DNA of 64,000 nucleotides from Xanthomonas vesicatoria ATCC 35937 (GCF_001908725.1 NZ_CP018725.1:4898001-4962000), one strand, 5' to 3'; shown: positions 25,913-36,872, numbered from the stretch's first letter. Made by a program: numbers and translations. The notes: a model not told the origin generated them from the letters alone.

Positions 25913-27454
25913 TCATGCGTCCCGCTCCACGCCTGGCAATGCGATCGCGACTGCGTCGGCCAATGCGCCGGAGCGCACCAGCGCGCTGGACGCCAGCATG
26001 TCGGGATGGAAGTAGCGGTCGTCCTGCAGCGTGGGCACCTGCGCACGCAGTAGCGCGCGCGCGGCCTCCAGCGCGGTGCTGGAGCGCAGCGGCGCATGGA
26101 AATCGCAGCCTTGCACCGCCGCCAGCAACTCGATGCCGATCACGTGCGCGGCATTTTCTGCCATGGCCAGCAGGCGTCGCGCGCCATGCGCAGCCATCGA
26201 CACATGATCTTCCTGATTGGCCGAGGTCGGGATCGAATCGACGCTGGCCGGATACGCGCGCTGTTTGTTTTCCGAAACCAATGCGGCAGCAGTGACTTGC
26301 GGAATCATGAAACCGGAATTCAATCCCGGACGTGGAGTCAGAAACGCCGGCAGACCGGACAACGCCGGGTCGACCAGCATCGCGGTGCGGCGTTCGCTGA
26401 TCGAGCCGATTTCGCACACCGCCATCGCCAGCATGTCGGCCGCGAAGGCCACCGGCTCGGCGTGGAAGTTGCCGCCAGACAAGGCCTCGCCGGTATCGCT
26501 GAAGACCAATGGATTATCGGAGACGCCATTGGCTTCGATTTCCAGCGTGCGCGCGGCCTGCCGCATGATGTCCAGCGCCGCGCCCATCACCTGCGGCTGG
26601 CACCGCAGGCAATACGGGTCTTGCACGCGCACATCGCCGAGGCGGTGCGATTCGCGGATCGCCGAGTCGGCCATCAAGGCGCGCAAGGCCGCTGCGGTGG
26701 CGATCTGCCCCGGTTGCCCGCGCAGCGCATGGATACGCGCATCGAACGGCGTATCCGAGCCCTTGGCTGCTTCCACCGACAGCGCACCGGTCACCAGCGC
26801 GGCCTGCAGCACGGTTTCGATCTCGAACAGGCCGGCCAATGCGCAGGCGGTGGAAAATTGCGTGCCATTGAGCAGCGCCAGGCCTTCCTTGGCGCCGAGC
26901 ACGCGTGGCTGCAGCTGCGCCTGCGCAAGTGCGTCGGCGGCTGGCAGGCGCTGGTCGCCGACGAAGGCTTCCCCTACACCGATCATCACCGCAGCCAGAT
27001 GCGACAGCGGTGCCAGATCGCCGGATGCGCCGACCGAGCCCTGACACGGCACCACCGGCGTGATGCCCGCGCGCAACATCGTTTCCAGCAACGCCAGCGT
27101 GCCCGGCTGCACGCCCGAGGCGCCCTGCGCAAGACTGGTGAGCTTGAGCGCCATCATCAACCGCACTACGGGCATCGGCGTGGGGTCGCCGACGCCGGCG
27201 GCATGCGACAACACGATATTGCGTTGCAGGGTGGCCAGGTCTTCGCGTTCGATGCGCACGCTGGCCAGCTTGCCGAAGCCGGTATTGACGCCATAGACCG
27301 GCTCGCCGCGCGCGACGATCGCCTCCACCGTCTGCGCGCTGCGCAGCACTGCGGCGGCGCAGGCGGCGTCCAACGCGACATGGGCGCCGCGATACAACGC
27401 ACGCCATTGCGCCAGCGTCACCTGGCCGGGTTGCAAGACAACAGAAGCACTCAT
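25913..27454 (-). CDS. hutH: Histidine ammonia-lyase
   Basis: HutH deaminates histidine to trans-urocanate, the first catabolic step. From the ATG encoding [11 protein letters not shown] the protein has 513 residues. The MIO prosthetic group forms from A143-S144-G145 within [12 protein letters not shown], and Y54 (VYGVNTGFG) and the SNPL-type region [20 protein letters not shown] are in place. It starts 17 bp after the hutI stop, implying one operon. Much longer readings of this frame are composition artefacts. Confidence 0.97.
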   Translation of the reverse strand: MSASVVLQPGQVTLAQWRALYRGAHVALDAACAAAVLRSAQTVEAIVARGEPVYGVNTGFGKLASVRIEREDLATLQRNIVLSHAAGVGDPTPMPVVRLMMALKLTSLAQGASGVQPGTLALLETMLRAGITPVVPCQGSVGASGDLAPLSHLAAVMIGVGEAFVGDQRLPAADALAQAQLQPRVLGAKEGLALLNGTQFSTACALAGLFEIETVLQAALVTGALSVEAAKGSDTPFDARIHALRGQPGQIATAAALRALMADSAIRESHRLGDVRVQDPYCLRCQPQVMGAALDIMRQAARTLEIEANGVSDNPLVFSDTGEALSGGNFHAEPVAFAADMLAMAVCEIGSISERRTAMLVDPALSGLPAFLTPRPGLNSGFMIPQVTAAALVSENKQRAYPASVDSIPTSANQEDHVSMAAHGARRLLAMAENAAHVIGIELLAAVQGCDFHAPLRSSTALEAARALLRAQVPTLQDDRYFHPDMLASSALVRSGALADAVAIALPGVERDA

Positions 27455-27471
27455 GACAACTCCACGAACAA

Positions 27472-28677
27472 TCAGGTGGAATGCCCGCGCCAGATGCGGG
27501 CATGAAGAGGGTTGAAACCCATGCGGTAGACCAGGTCGGCCGGCGCGTCGATGTTCCAGATCGCCAGGTCGCAGTCCATGCCGGCGCGCAGCTGGCCAAG
27601 CCGCGCGCTGCGGCCGAGCGCACGCGCCGCTTCGCGGGTGAACCCGGCGATGCATTCGTCCACGGTCATGCGGAATAACGTCGCCGCCATGTTCATCGCC
27701 AGCAGCGGGCTGGTCAGTGGCGAGGTGCCCGGGTTGCAATCGGTGGCTAATGCCAGCGACACACCAGCCGCACGCAGCGCATCGATCGGCGGCAGCTGGG
27801 TATCGCGGGTGAAATAGAACGCGCCCGGCAGCAACACCGCCACGGTGCCGGCAGCGGCCATTGCATTGATGCCGGTCTGGTCCAGGTATTCGATATGGTC
27901 GGCCGACAATGCACCGTAGCGCGCGGCCAGTGCTGCGCCGTGCTGGTTGCTCAATTGCTCGGCGTGGATCTTGACCCGCAAGCCCTGCGCCTGCGCAGCG
28001 ACGAAGACCTGTTCGGCCTGCGCAGGCGAAAACGCCAGGTGCTCGCAGAACACGTCGACCGCCTCGGCAAGCCTCTGCGCGGCCACGGCAGGAATCATCT
28101 GCGTGCAGACCACATCGATGTAGTGCTGCGCATCGCTTCCCGGCGGTACCGCGTGCGCACCGAGAAATGTGGGCACGACTTCGACCTGCCGCAGCGTTGC
28201 GAGCTGGCGCGCCACGCGCAGTTGCTTGGTTTCGTCCTCCAGCGTGAGCCCGTAGCCGGATTTGATTTCCAGCGTGGTCACGCCCTCGGCGAGCATGGCG
28301 TCCAGGCGCGGCAGGCTGGTTGCCAGCAGCGCGGCATCGTCGGCGGCGCGGGTGGCGCGTACGGTCGCCACGATGCCGCCACCGGCGGCGGCGATGTCGG
28401 CGTAACTGGCGCCGCGCAGGCGTTGTTCGAATTCGTTGGCGCGATTGCCGGCGTACACCAGATGGGTGTGGCAATCGATCAGGCCCGGGCTGATCCAGCG
28501 CCGCTGGCAATCATGGGTGTGATCGGCTTCAAGCACGGGCGCTTGCGCTGCCGCGCCGGCATAGACGATGCGGCCGTCCTGGCAGGCGATCACCCCGTCG
28601 TCCACGATGCCCAGGCCACCATCGGCGGCATCCAGTGTCATCAGCTGCGCGTTGTGCCAGAGAACGTCGCAATGCAT
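27472..28677 (-). CDS. hutI: Imidazolonepropionase
   Basis: HutI opens imidazolonepropionate to formiminoglutamate. The 401-residue protein starts at [16 protein letters not shown] and is an amidohydrolase. Metal ligands are HTH in [20 protein letters not shown], with [38 protein letters not shown] and [10 protein letters not shown] later. It is first in the minus-strand hut operon and diverges from hutF, sharing an intergenic region that carries a palindromic site. Confidence 0.97.
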   Translation of the reverse strand: MHCDVLWHNAQLMTLDAADGGLGIVDDGVIACQDGRIVYAGAAAQAPVLEADHTHDCQRRWISPGLIDCHTHLVYAGNRANEFEQRLRGASYADIAAAGGGIVATVRATRAADDAALLATSLPRLDAMLAEGVTTLEIKSGYGLTLEDETKQLRVARQLATLRQVEVVPTFLGAHAVPPGSDAQHYIDVVCTQMIPAVAAQRLAEAVDVFCEHLAFSPAQAEQVFVAAQAQGLRVKIHAEQLSNQHGAALAARYGALSADHIEYLDQTGINAMAAAGTVAVLLPGAFYFTRDTQLPPIDALRAAGVSLALATDCNPGTSPLTSPLLAMNMAATLFRMTVDECIAGFTREAARALGRSARLGQLRAGMDCDLAIWNIDAPADLVYRMGFNPLHARIWRGHST

Positions 28678-28701
28678 GGCGCAGGCTCGTGGTGTCTGAT
28701 A

Positions 28702-28711
28702 TGTATATACA
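28702..28711. promoter_or_regulatory. Probable HutC operator, TGTATATACA
   Basis: A perfect 10-bp palindrome lies midway in the 60-bp region between divergent hutI and hutF. HutC-type GntR repressors recognise TGTA-N2-TACA style sites, and hutC is part of this locus. One site could control both directions. Binding is inferred, not shown. Confidence 0.7.
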
Positions 28712-28737
28712 ATAAAGTCGTCAATCGAGGGTGTCCA

Positions 28738-30108
28738 GTGGCAGACCAACCGGTACGAGCGTTGTGGGCAGCGCGGGCGCTGTTGCCCAATGGCTGGGCG
28801 AGCGGCGTCCGGATCACCCTGGACCAGGGGCGCATCGCCACCGTGCAAGCCGATGCAGCCGCGGCCGCCACCGATACCCGCGCCGAGGTGCTGGTACCAG
28901 GGTTGGGCAACCTGCACAGCCATGCGTTCCAGCGCGGCATGGCCGGCCTGACCGAAGTCGGCGGACGCAGCGGCGACAGCTTCTGGAGCTGGCGCGAGCT
29001 GATGTACCGCTTCGTCGAGCGGCTGGACCCGGACAGCCTGCAGGCGATCGCCGAGCAGGCGTATGTGGAAATGCTGGAGAGCGGTTTCACCCGGGTTGGC
29101 GAATTCCATTACCTGCACCACACCGTCAGCGGCGCGCCGTACGCGCAGGCCGGCGAGATGTCCGAGCGCATCGCCGCTGCGGCTGCTAACACCGGCATCG
29201 GCCTGACCTTGCTGCCGGTGTTCTACGCGCATTCGGATTTCGGCGGGGCTGCACCGAGCGCTGCGCAAAAGCGCCTGATCCATGACATCGATGGCTTTGC
29301 GCGCCTGCTCGACGACTGCAGGCACAGTCTCCAGTCGCTGCCGGATGCCGTGCTCGGACTGGCACCGCACAGCTTGCGCGCGGTCACGCCGCAGCAACTG
29401 CAGGCGCTGGTGCCGCTCACCGATGGCCCGATCCATATCCATATCGCCGAGCAGCAGCGCGAAGTCGACGCCTGCCTGGCGTGGTCGGGCCAGCGCCCGG
29501 TGCAATGGTTGCTGGCCAACGCACCGGTGGCGGCGTGCTGGTGTCTGGTGCATGCCACGCACGTGGATGCCAGCGAGCTGCAGGCGATTGCCGAGAGTGG
29601 CGCGGTGGTCGGGCTGTGCCCGATCACCGAGGCCAATCTGGGCGACGGGCTGTTTCCGATGCGTGCATTCGTTGCGGCCGGCGGGCGTTTTGGGGTGGGC
29701 TCGGATTCGAACGTGTTGATCGATGCGGCCGAAGAACTGCGCCTGCTCGAATACGGCCAGCGACTGCGCCTGCAGGCGCGCAACGTGCTCGCGCCTGCCG
29801 ACGTGTCGAGCGGGCGCTGGTTGTACGACCGGGCGGGCGAGGGTGCAGCGCAGGCGCTGGGTATGGCGTGGCACAGAATCCAGCCGGGTGCCGCGGCCGA
29901 TCTGGTGGAGCTGGACGCCGCCCATCCGTCCCTGCTCGCACGCAGCGACGATGCATTGCTGGATAGCTGGCTGTTCGCCGCGCGCGCCACCGCGGTGCGT
30001 CACGTGTGGCGCGCCGGGCGGCAGGTGGTGTGCGATGGGCGGCATGTCGATCGCGCCCGCATTGCCACGCGGTTTGCCGAAGTGTTGCGAACAGTGCTGG
30101 GCAATTGA
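28738..30108 (+). CDS. hutF: Formimidoylglutamate deiminase
   Basis: HutF converts formiminoglutamate to N-formylglutamate and ammonia, which defines the five-step hut pathway together with HutG. I assign a GTG start ([20 protein letters not shown]), giving 456 residues. Amidohydrolase markers are [19 protein letters not shown] (HSHAF metal ligands), [29 protein letters not shown] and [25 protein letters not shown]. Upstream in-frame codons fall inside hutI's opposite strand and were excluded. It is followed by hutC. Confidence 0.95.
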   Translation: MADQPVRALWAARALLPNGWASGVRITLDQGRIATVQADAAAAATDTRAEVLVPGLGNLHSHAFQRGMAGLTEVGGRSGDSFWSWRELMYRFVERLDPDSLQAIAEQAYVEMLESGFTRVGEFHYLHHTVSGAPYAQAGEMSERIAAAAANTGIGLTLLPVFYAHSDFGGAAPSAAQKRLIHDIDGFARLLDDCRHSLQSLPDAVLGLAPHSLRAVTPQQLQALVPLTDGPIHIHIAEQQREVDACLAWSGQRPVQWLLANAPVAACWCLVHATHVDASELQAIAESGAVVGLCPITEANLGDGLFPMRAFVAAGGRFGVGSDSNVLIDAAEELRLLEYGQRLRLQARNVLAPADVSSGRWLYDRAGEGAAQALGMAWHRIQPGAAADLVELDAAHPSLLARSDDALLDSWLFAARATAVRHVWRAGRQVVCDGRHVDRARIATRFAEVLRTVLGN

Positions 30109-30150
30109 GACGATGCGCGCACAATGCAGGTCTGACCGGAGACCGCAGTT

Positions 30151-30888
30151 TTGACCGCCACCCCCACTGCCGCGCCCGGCACCTTGCATCAACGTATCCG
30201 GCACGATCTGGAACACCGCATTCATAGCGGCGACTGGCCGCCCGGCCACCGCATCCCGCCCGAACATGAGCTGATGACGCAGTACGGCTGTTCGCGCATG
30301 ACCGTCAACAAGGTGCTCGGCTTGTTAGCCGATGCCGGCATGATCGAGCGCCGCCGCCGCACCGGTTCGTTCGTGGCCCGGCCGCATCCGCATCTGGAGC
30401 AGGTGGCGCTCTCGATCCCGGATATCGAAGTGGAAATGACCACGCGCGGTCACCTCTACACGTTTTCGCTGTTATCGCGTCGGCTGCGCAGCGTGCGCCA
30501 GCGGGTGCCGCAGGAGCGTGCGCTGGGCAGCACCGGCAAGCTGCTGGCGCTGGAAAGCGTGCATCTGGCCGACGGCAGCCCGTTCGCGCTGGAGCAGCGC
30601 GTGATCGATGTGACTACCGTGCCCGACGCCTTGGCGCAGACATTCACCGATATGGCGCCCGGGAGCTGGCTGTTGCGCAACGTGCCGTGGACGCGCGCCG
30701 AGCACCGCATCAGTGCGGTCAGCGTCGACGCAGCGCAAGCCAAGTGCCTGCAGGTCAACGAAGGTGCGGCGTGCCTGGTGATCGACCGCCACACCTGGCG
30801 TGGCGATCAACCGGTGACCTATGTGCGCCAAATGTTTCTGGGTGGCTCGTACGATCTGGTAGCGCGGTTCGCGCCCGGGATGCGGTGA
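30151..30888 (+). CDS. hutC: Histidine utilisation repressor, GntR/HutC family
   Basis: HutC represses hut genes and is released by urocanate. The 245-residue product appears to start at TTG. The N-terminal winged helix reads [60 protein letters not shown] (about residues 15-75), followed by a UTRA effector domain (about 95-240) ending [19 protein letters not shown]. It is 42 bp downstream of hutF. The palindrome between hutI and hutF is its likely site. Confidence 0.94.
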   Translation: MTATPTAAPGTLHQRIRHDLEHRIHSGDWPPGHRIPPEHELMTQYGCSRMTVNKVLGLLADAGMIERRRRTGSFVARPHPHLEQVALSIPDIEVEMTTRGHLYTFSLLSRRLRSVRQRVPQERALGSTGKLLALESVHLADGSPFALEQRVIDVTTVPDALAQTFTDMAPGSWLLRNVPWTRAEHRISAVSVDAAQAKCLQVNEGAACLVIDRHTWRGDQPVTYVRQMFLGGSYDLVARFAPGMR

Positions 30889-31398
30889 GGGCGGGTGCCG
30901 GGATATTTGGACGGGGTGGCGGTCACGGTGCTGTTTTTGATGTTGGCGAGATCGACATCGACGTGCAGCAGGCATGGCCGCCAGCGTTGGTCAGCGGCGG
31001 CAGACACTCTACAGATCGAACGCGGAATACGTCTGAGTCGCGGGTCGGCAACTCCGTGTATCCACTATCACGCTTGCAGCGCGTGACTTGGATGGTTGCA
31101 GGCATCAAACCGATACCGCTGCGTCGCGATATCTGGCTGCCGCCGATCATGCGCATGACCCCTGCTCTGGTGAGATCGGGCTAATACAGTCTCGCACCGT
31201 CATATGCTGCCGATGGCCCGCCTGTACCTCTGTGGCGCGCCAGAGCGAGCGTGCAGCCAATCGTGCTGAGGTCTGCGCCAGTTTGCAGGGGATGGTGAAC
31301 AAGATTGCCGTCCCGACCAGTCGTGCCCACAGCAAACTGCTGTGGTTGGTGCGTGCCGCGCAATCTGCTCGTCGTCACCTGCTATCGGCCGCACCTCG
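30889..31398. other. Intergenic stretch, no gene recognised
   Basis: About 510 bp after hutC. Short frames on either strand lack recognisable motifs and good starts. Nothing else seen. Confidence 0.4.
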
Positions 31399-32412
31399 TC
31401 AAATCGTGGTGCACTGCCGCCAGCGCACCGGCTCGTCCACACCGGGGCGCGGATTGAGCTGCACGCGGGCCGTGCGCAGGTAGGGGTAGCGTTCAAGCTC
31501 CTTGCAGATCAATGGCCAAGCCACGCTGTCTTCCACGGTGCGGTCCACCGCCAGCGTAGCCTGGGTGATCCAGATGCCACGCACCAAACCTGGCGTCTGT
31601 GCCAACGTCTTGGATACCTCGTGACGATAGCCCTGCAGGGTTGCGTCGTCGGGCTCAAGCCCATTGATGGGCGGGGCAGTGGCGGCCGTCGTTGACCCCG
31701 CAGCGGGGGCAGGTTGCGGGGCAGTCACTGGCGAGATGGCCGCTGATGGCGTGCCCGGTTCCGCAGCAGCCGGTGCCTGCGGTGCGGCCGCTGTCTGCGC
31801 CGGTGTCGATGCCGGCTCGGGCGGGCGTAGCGCTAGCACGACGGTCAGCGCCAGCGTGGCCAATGCGGCACCGGCGATGATGCTGTGGCGGATCGCCCGT
31901 CGCCGCGCCATGTTGACCACGCCGGTCTCTACATCGCCCGGCAGATATGGCTTGAGCAGCGGCCATAGCCGCGTTCCATCCAGGACTTCGATGGATTGCT
32001 TTTCTGCGGCGGCCAGGCCTTCGCGCTCCATGCGGCCTTCGGTCACCATCACCCCGCCACCGGCGCCGGCCAGTCGCGCCATTGCGCCTAGCTCGTTCAC
32101 TGCCGCCACGCCGATGCGATAGCCGCGACCATGTTTGCAGGCCACCAGGCGCGTGCCGTGATCGGTCTGCATCATGAAGTCGGCGGTCGGCAGACCGTCC
32201 TGCGGCAGCTGGGTGGGTTGCCAGCCGCGCTGCTCCTGCAGAACCCGCAGCACCACTGCAGAAAAATCGCGCCAGTGCATGGCCGCCAGGGCGCGGATGC
32301 CGGCATCGGTTTCATTGGCGCGGCGCCGCACCAGCCAGAAATAGGCAGACACCGCGAGCCAGAGCAGCAGTGCAGCCAGGAGCGCCAAGATCCAGGAAGG
32401 CATAAGCATCAA
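31399..32412 (-). CDS. Membrane protein with restriction-endonuclease-like (Mrr-type) domain
   Basis: The 337-residue protein has two N-terminal hydrophobic residues blocks merging into one membrane segment (about 5-28) followed by RRRANETD. A restriction-endonuclease-like domain lies at about 40-150: HWRDFSAVVLRVLQEQRGW, TADFMMQTDHGTRLVACKHG and GGGVMVTEG. The usual D...(E/Q)xK signature appears as D....ACK, so activity is uncertain. A second membrane segment (about 170-190) is followed by a Pro/Ala/Thr-rich linker and a C-terminal domain (about 250-337) that looks BON-like. Function unknown. Confidence 0.72.
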   Translation of the reverse strand: MMLMPSWILALLAALLLWLAVSAYFWLVRRRANETDAGIRALAAMHWRDFSAVVLRVLQEQRGWQPTQLPQDGLPTADFMMQTDHGTRLVACKHGRGYRIGVAAVNELGAMARLAGAGGGVMVTEGRMEREGLAAAEKQSIEVLDGTRLWPLLKPYLPGDVETGVVNMARRRAIRHSIIAGAALATLALTVVLALRPPEPASTPAQTAAAPQAPAAAEPGTPSAAISPVTAPQPAPAAGSTTAATAPPINGLEPDDATLQGYRHEVSKTLAQTPGLVRGIWITQATLAVDRTVEDSVAWPLICKELERYPYLRTARVQLNPRPGVDEPVRWRQCTTI

Positions 32413-32912
32413 GCGAAGGTATGGCGCGTATAACGAATCGGTGCGCCTAGAAGAATCCTTCGCGCAGGTTTCGTCAATGGATCGCAGGCGAGGATGTCAC
32501 GAGCCGTGACCCAGACGACGAAAGACCCGCCAGTCCGAAGCCGTGAGGGGAGGGGAGCAAACGGACTTCGTGGTACAGGACTGGCGGGTCGTTCCCGATT
32601 GTCTGCAAAATAATGTTGCTTTGCAACATCGCGCTTAAGTGTAGCGAGTGACCGTCCACCGGCGTGCAAGCGTGACTAACGGCCTTGAACCGCCTCTGAT
32701 GGCGCACCATCAAGTGCGGTGGCGTCCCGCTTGTTCTGGCGCTCGTCAACGTCCACCTGAAGGGCACCTCAAAGGACATCTCAATGTCGCTAGCGGCACG
32801 GATGATCCATCTTTTGAAGATCTGCACGGGCAACCCACGTGCAGATCCGAGTACTACCGGCATCTAGCCGCCGCTGGGGCACAGATTCCGCAATCACCAG
32901 CGGCGGTCACGC
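32413..32912. other. Intergenic stretch with three inverted repeats
   Basis: No gene seen in about 500 bp. Three strong inverted repeats are present: CCCGCCAGTCC (32526-32536) with GGACTGGCGGG (32578-32588); GATCTGCACG (32819-32828) with CGTGCAGATC (32838-32847); and CCGCCGCTGG (32868-32877) with CCAGCGGCGG (32897-32906). The last lies just past the phasin stop and could end that transcript. The first is about 110 bp upstream of the membrane-nuclease gene. Confidence 0.7.
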
Positions 32913-33473
32913 TTATTCTCCGTCGAACGCAGCGGGATTGCCGGTCCCAGACGTATTGCCTGTCGACGCGCCCGCGCCGCCCGTGTCGCTGCTGGCAGCC
33001 TGCGCCGCCTGATTTGCAGTGCGGTTCGCCCGCTTGGTTGCGGCGGTATTGGCGCGCACTTGCGCCTTCAACGATTCGACCTCGCGACGCAGGTTTTCCA
33101 GTTCGTCTTGTTCGGGAATATTGAGCGTGCGCAGCACGCCTTTGACCCGGTCGTCGAACGCCTTGCCCAACTTGTCCCAGCCGCGCACTGCGGTATCGCG
33201 GGCCTGCTCGAACTGGGTCTCCACTTCTTCGCGCAGCTCGTCCACGCTGTCGGCAGCCTTGCGCTGCCCGGTGCGCTCATAGGCAGCGCCTTCACGCACC
33301 AGCGAGTCGAACAACTTGCCGCCTTCGCTCTGCACGCGGCCTAGTGCGCCAAGTCCGGCCAGCCACACGGTCTGCGCGGACTCGCCAAGCCGCCGCGAGA
33401 TCTGCTCCGCCTGAGCCTGAAAGCCCGATGCCGTGCTATCGCGGTTACCGTTCTGATCGTATGCGGTCGTCAT
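32913..33473 (-). CDS. Phasin family protein (PhaF/PhaI-like)
   Basis: The 186-residue protein resembles polyhydroxyalkanoate granule-associated phasins: an amphipathic phasin region at about 20-130 (ISRRLGESAQTVWLAGLGAL, then GGKLFDSLVREGAAYE) and a predicted coiled coil (ELENLRREVESLKAQV). It ends in an Ala/Gly/Thr/Asn-rich tail. An AGGAG Shine-Dalgarno lies upstream. Just upstream on the same strand is a small PHA-granule-type protein, supporting the assignment. No PHA synthase is in the window. Confidence 0.85.
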   Translation of the reverse strand: MTTAYDQNGNRDSTASGFQAQAEQISRRLGESAQTVWLAGLGALGRVQSEGGKLFDSLVREGAAYERTGQRKAADSVDELREEVETQFEQARDTAVRGWDKLGKAFDDRVKGVLRTLNIPEQDELENLRREVESLKAQVRANTAATKRANRTANQAAQAASSDTGGAGASTGNTSGTGNPAAFDGE

Positions 33474-33633
33474 GCGATGCTCCTGTCGATTGCCAAAGTG
33501 ACGTTGCGTTCACCCTAGTGCCAGCCCTGCATCGGGCAGGTGAAGCAGTGCCCGACCGGCAGGACCAAAGCATCCGCCCATCGCCTGCGGGGCGGGTGAC
33601 TTGGCGCTGAAGCACTGACAGAAACGCGTTCGA

Positions 33634-33909
33634 TCAGGCCAGCTTTTCCGAGAGCAGGCGGCGGATTTCCGATTCCACCATCGGCTGCATGGCCGACAGC
33701 AGGAAGCCGAGCTCGGCTGTGACATGCACCTGCTGCGGCAGCAGTGCGATCGCGCCATCCACACCGGCGCGGGAGATGCGCAAGGTGTCGCCTTCCCAAT
33801 GCGAAGCGACGCCATAGCGATCGGTCAGCTTGCGCGCCGCCTCGTCGATGGCCGCGCGGGCCTGTGCCGGTGGCAGGGAATGGTCGTGGCGGATATCGAT
33901 GCTGGACAT
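33634..33909 (-). CDS. Polyhydroxyalkanoic-acid system family small protein
   Basis: Starting at MSSIDIRHDHSLPPAQARAA gives 91 residues. The pattern (an I.I.RxHxLxxxxAR start, WEGDTLRISRAGVDGAI in the middle, and an end with FLLSAMQPMVESEIRRLLSEKL) matches the putative polyhydroxyalkanoic acid system protein family (PHA_gran_rgn). It lies upstream of the phasin gene on the same strand. The longer upstream frame is unsupported. Role in granule biology is by family name only. Confidence 0.82.
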   Translation of the reverse strand: MSSIDIRHDHSLPPAQARAAIDEAARKLTDRYGVASHWEGDTLRISRAGVDGAIALLPQQVHVTAELGFLLSAMQPMVESEIRRLLSEKLA

Positions 33910-34166
33910 GAGTTGCCTGGGAAAGACGAAAGTAGTGGCGCATTGTGCGCATGCGCGTGTCTGGCTCCAAGTGTGGCGGTACGTGGCAAGGCGCCTCGAG
34001 GCGAGCCGAGCGACCGCCCAGCGATGCGATGAGCGGCGCGGCCCGCATGTCGAACCCGCGGCACGGGTTCTGCACATGCACGACATCGACGGCGCGCGCT
34101 GCCGGCATTCGATCAAGCGCGACGTTGTTGGCCGCTGGCGTGAGCAAACCTGCTAGTCTGCGGCGG

Positions 34167-34976
34167 GTGCGCGACCTGCAAGTTCATTTCACTCACCGGC
34201 AGCAGCCGGATCATTCCCTCAAGCCCGGCGTCCACCGGATCGTCCGTCATGCCTCCGGCAGCGTACGGGTGGTGGCTGATGCCCAGGGGGCGCTGCTGTT
34301 GGCGCAGTTCTGCCTGGACCAACGCGGTCTGTGGCTTCAGGTGGCCAACGGCATCCGCGGCATCCACGTCAACGGGCGCCCGGTGCGCCGCATGGCGCTG
34401 CTGCGTCCGGGCGATGCGATCTATGCCGACGGCGTGGAGATGCTGTTGCGCAGTGCGCCCTCCAGCGCACCAGCCAACGATGCGCCGCCAGACGATGCCG
34501 GCCTGAGCGAAGTCTGCTTGCTATTACGTGGGCTGGGCGGTCGTCATCACGGGCGCAGCTTCACTCTGGACCGCTCGCGTCTGGTCGGCAGCGACCCGGC
34601 ATCGGACATCCTCATCGACGATCCGGCCTTCGCTGCACAGCACGCACGCCTGGAGCGTCACGGCGACCGCGTGCTGATGCGCGATCTGGGGTCGGAAGAG
34701 GGTAGCTGGATCAATGGCGTGCAGGTGCGCGATGGCTGGCTGCAGGCCGGTGACCAAGTCGTGTTCGATGGCCGCCACCGCTTTGTGGTCGAGGTGCCGC
34801 GCATCCATCACGGCACCACCTGGGACATCCTCGATTCAGAGCCGCCACCCCCGCAGCGCGCCACCACCGATCCGGTGCGCGCGCCGATGAAGGTGGCGCG
34901 TTGGCCGTGGCTGCTGCTTAGCGCGGTGTTGCTGGCGGCGGCGCTGAGCGCGTTGCTGTGGTTCGGCGCGCGCTGA
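34167..34976 (+). CDS. FHA-domain protein with C-terminal membrane anchor
   Basis: A GTG start (VRDLQVHFTHRQQ) gives 269 residues. A divergent FHA-like domain (about 1-97, GIHVNGRPVRRMALLRPGDAIYADG) precedes a canonical FHA domain (about 130-215) with RSRLVGSDPASDILIDD, HARLERHG and GSWINGVQVRDGWLQAGDQVVF. One membrane segment is at about 247-266. FHA domains read phosphothreonine; the partner kinase is not visible here. Its 3' end overlaps msrQ on the other strand by 59 bp. Confidence 0.85.
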   Translation: MRDLQVHFTHRQQPDHSLKPGVHRIVRHASGSVRVVADAQGALLLAQFCLDQRGLWLQVANGIRGIHVNGRPVRRMALLRPGDAIYADGVEMLLRSAPSSAPANDAPPDDAGLSEVCLLLRGLGGRHHGRSFTLDRSRLVGSDPASDILIDDPAFAAQHARLERHGDRVLMRDLGSEEGSWINGVQVRDGWLQAGDQVVFDGRHRFVVEVPRIHHGTTWDILDSEPPPPQRATTDPVRAPMKVARWPWLLLSAVLLAAALSALLWFGAR

Positions 34977-35574
34977 GTTTTTTCCACACTCGCCAGCCCA
35001 GCAGGGCGGTCAGGATGCCGGCATACAGCGCCGGCTCGCGGATATCGGACTTCACCAGCCACCAGAAATGCAGCACTGCCAGCACGCCGATCGGATAGAT
35101 CAACTGGTGCAGGCGGCCCCAGTTGCGCTTGAGCCGACGCATCCAGCCCTGGGTCGAGGTGATTGCCAACGGCAGCAACAACAGCCATGCCGCAAAGCCC
35201 ACGGTGATGTAGGGGCGTTTGAGGATCTCTTCGAAGATCTGCGTCCAGAAGCCGCGCAGATCCAGGCTCAGATACACCGCCAGGTGCACGCTGGCGTAGA
35301 AAAACGCGTACAGCCCCAGCATGCGGCGGAAGCGGATCAGCACGGCCTGGCCGGTGAGCTGGCGTAGCGGGGTGATCGCCAGCGTGATCAACAGAAAGCG
35401 CAGCGCCCACAGCCCGGTGCGATGCTCGATCTCGGCCACCGGGTCGGCGCCGAGCGCATCACTGCCGGTCTGCCACACCTGCCAGAACTGCCAGGCCAGC
35501 AGTGCGATCGGCGTCAGTGCGGCGGCATGCACCGCCACCTTGGCGGCAATCAGGGAAGTAGACGTCTTGGCCAT
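34918..35574 (-). CDS. msrQ: Heme-binding membrane subunit MsrQ of periplasmic methionine sulfoxide reductase
   Basis: MsrQ passes electrons from the quinone pool to MsrP. Starting at MAKTSTSLIAAKVAVHAA gives 218 residues with about six membrane segments. Family features are EIEHRTGLWALRFLLITLAITPLRQLTG, FRRMLGLYAFFYASVHLAVYL and NWGRLHQLIYPIGVLAVLHF, whose histidines are likely heme ligands. It lies downstream of msrP on the same strand, across a 153-bp gap with a repeat. The C-terminal ~20 residues are antisense to the FHA gene end. Confidence 0.93.
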   Translation of the reverse strand: MAKTSTSLIAAKVAVHAAALTPIALLAWQFWQVWQTGSDALGADPVAEIEHRTGLWALRFLLITLAITPLRQLTGQAVLIRFRRMLGLYAFFYASVHLAVYLSLDLRGFWTQIFEEILKRPYITVGFAAWLLLLPLAITSTQGWMRRLKRNWGRLHQLIYPIGVLAVLHFWWLVKSDIREPALYAGILTALLGWRVWKKLSARRTTATRSAPPPATPR

Positions 35575-35631
35575 GCGATCTCGAAGGGGGAAGCAATGCC
35601 GCGCCGACGTGCGACGCGCGCTGGCATGAAA

Positions 35632-35700
35632 CGTAGGAGCGCACCAGAGCACGACGAGCCTTCCGGGTGATGCCCCGTCGCGCCGTGGTGCGCTCCTACG
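35632..35700. repeat. REP-like palindrome between msrP and msrQ
   Basis: CGTAGGAGCGCACCA (35632-35646) and its exact complement TGGTGCGCTCCTACG (35686-35700) enclose about 39 bases with a further CACGACG/CGTCGCG-like stem. The GTAGGAGCGC motif resembles REP-type elements common in Xanthomonas intergenic DNA. It would sit in the msrPQ transcript. Confidence 0.85.
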
Positions 35701-35727
35701 CGGTAGATCACGTTGGGTCTTGCGGGC

Positions 35728-36696
35728 CTAGAACCACTTCTTCAAGTCCATGCCTGCATACAGCGATGCCACCTGGTCGGCATAGCCGTTGAACGGCTTG
35801 GTTGCGATGCGTTCGGCAAACAACTTGCTGGCGGTGCCCGCGATGCGGCGCTCGGTCTTCTGGCTCCAGCGCGGGTGGTCGACCGCCGGATTGACGTTGG
35901 AAAAGAACCCGTACTCGGACGGCTGCAGATCGTGCCAGGCAGTCTCCGGCATCTTTTCGACGAAGCGAATTTCCACGATCGACTTGATGCTCTTGAAGCC
36001 GTATTTCCACGGTACTACCAGCCGCAACGGCGCACCGTTCTGCTGCGGCAATGGCTTGCCGTACAGGCCGGTGGCCAGCAATGTCAATGGGTGCATCGCT
36101 TCATCGATGCGCAAGCCTTCGCGGTAAGGCCAATCGATCGAACGGTAGCGCACGCCTGGCATCTGCTGTGGGTCGGCCAGCGTGGTGAAGGCCACGTACT
36201 TGGCCTTGGAGGTCGGCGCAAAGCGCTTGAGCACCTCGCCCAGCGGCACGCCGGTCCATGGGATCACCATCGACCAGCCTTCCACGCACCGCAGCCGGTA
36301 AATGCGCTCTTCCGGGGCGATGCCCTTGAGCAATTCGTCCAGCGACAGGCTGCCGGGCTTTTCGCATTCGCCGCTGACCTTCACCGACCATGCCGACAGC
36401 TTGAGCGTTTTGGCGGCCTTCGATGGATCGGTCTTGTCGGTGCCGAACTCGTAGAAGTTGTTGTAGCTGGTGACGTCCTCCAGCTTGGTCAGTTCTTCGG
36501 CGGTGCGGAAGCCGCTACGGGCCTGCGCCGGCGTCACCACGGTCTTGGGCGGTGGTGGCGGGTCCGCCTCGGCGCATCCGGCAATGCCCAGTGCCGGCGT
36601 CAGCGCAAACAGCTGCAGCAGCCGGCGTCGGTCACGGTAGACGGACTCATCGGTGATCTCGCTGGACGGCAGTTTGAAGGCATCGCGAAACGACAT
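35728..36696 (-). CDS. msrP: Periplasmic methionine sulfoxide reductase catalytic subunit MsrP
   Basis: MsrP repairs oxidised methionines in envelope proteins using a molybdopterin cofactor. The 322-residue protein has a twin-arginine leader ([20 protein letters not shown], residues 22-41) for folded export. The sulfite-oxidase fold carries the molybdenum-ligating cysteine in [15 protein letters not shown], with TWGVPLGE-like [10 protein letters not shown] following. It is the first gene of msrPQ and divergent from serC. Confidence 0.95.
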   Translation of the reverse strand: MSFRDAFKLPSSEITDESVYRDRRRLLQLFALTPALGIAGCAEADPPPPPKTVVTPAQARSGFRTAEELTKLEDVTSYNNFYEFGTDKTDPSKAAKTLKLSAWSVKVSGECEKPGSLSLDELLKGIAPEERIYRLRCVEGWSMVIPWTGVPLGEVLKRFAPTSKAKYVAFTTLADPQQMPGVRYRSIDWPYREGLRIDEAMHPLTLLATGLYGKPLPQQNGAPLRLVVPWKYGFKSIKSIVEIRFVEKMPETAWHDLQPSEYGFFSNVNPAVDHPRWSQKTERRIAGTASKLFAERIATKPFNGYADQVASLYAGMDLKKWF

Positions 36697-36872
36697 GGCA
36701 GGCTCCGGCAGTGGCTGCAGCGTGAGAGTAGCCCACCGGGATGAAAGTTCGTCCCGTGGCTGTCACCACGTTACGTGAGGCTCAGTCAAAAGGATGCAGC
36801 TGCAACTTTTTTGCCCGCTGCCAAGCCCGATGCGCTGCGGCATACTAGAAGGCTAGCTCGACAAGGTGTGCC

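Noticed and set aside
25913..30267. Very long minus-strand frames extending hutH and hutI upstream
   Set aside because: Family lengths and ribosome-binding context fix the true starts at 27454 and 28677; the rest overlaps neighbouring genes.
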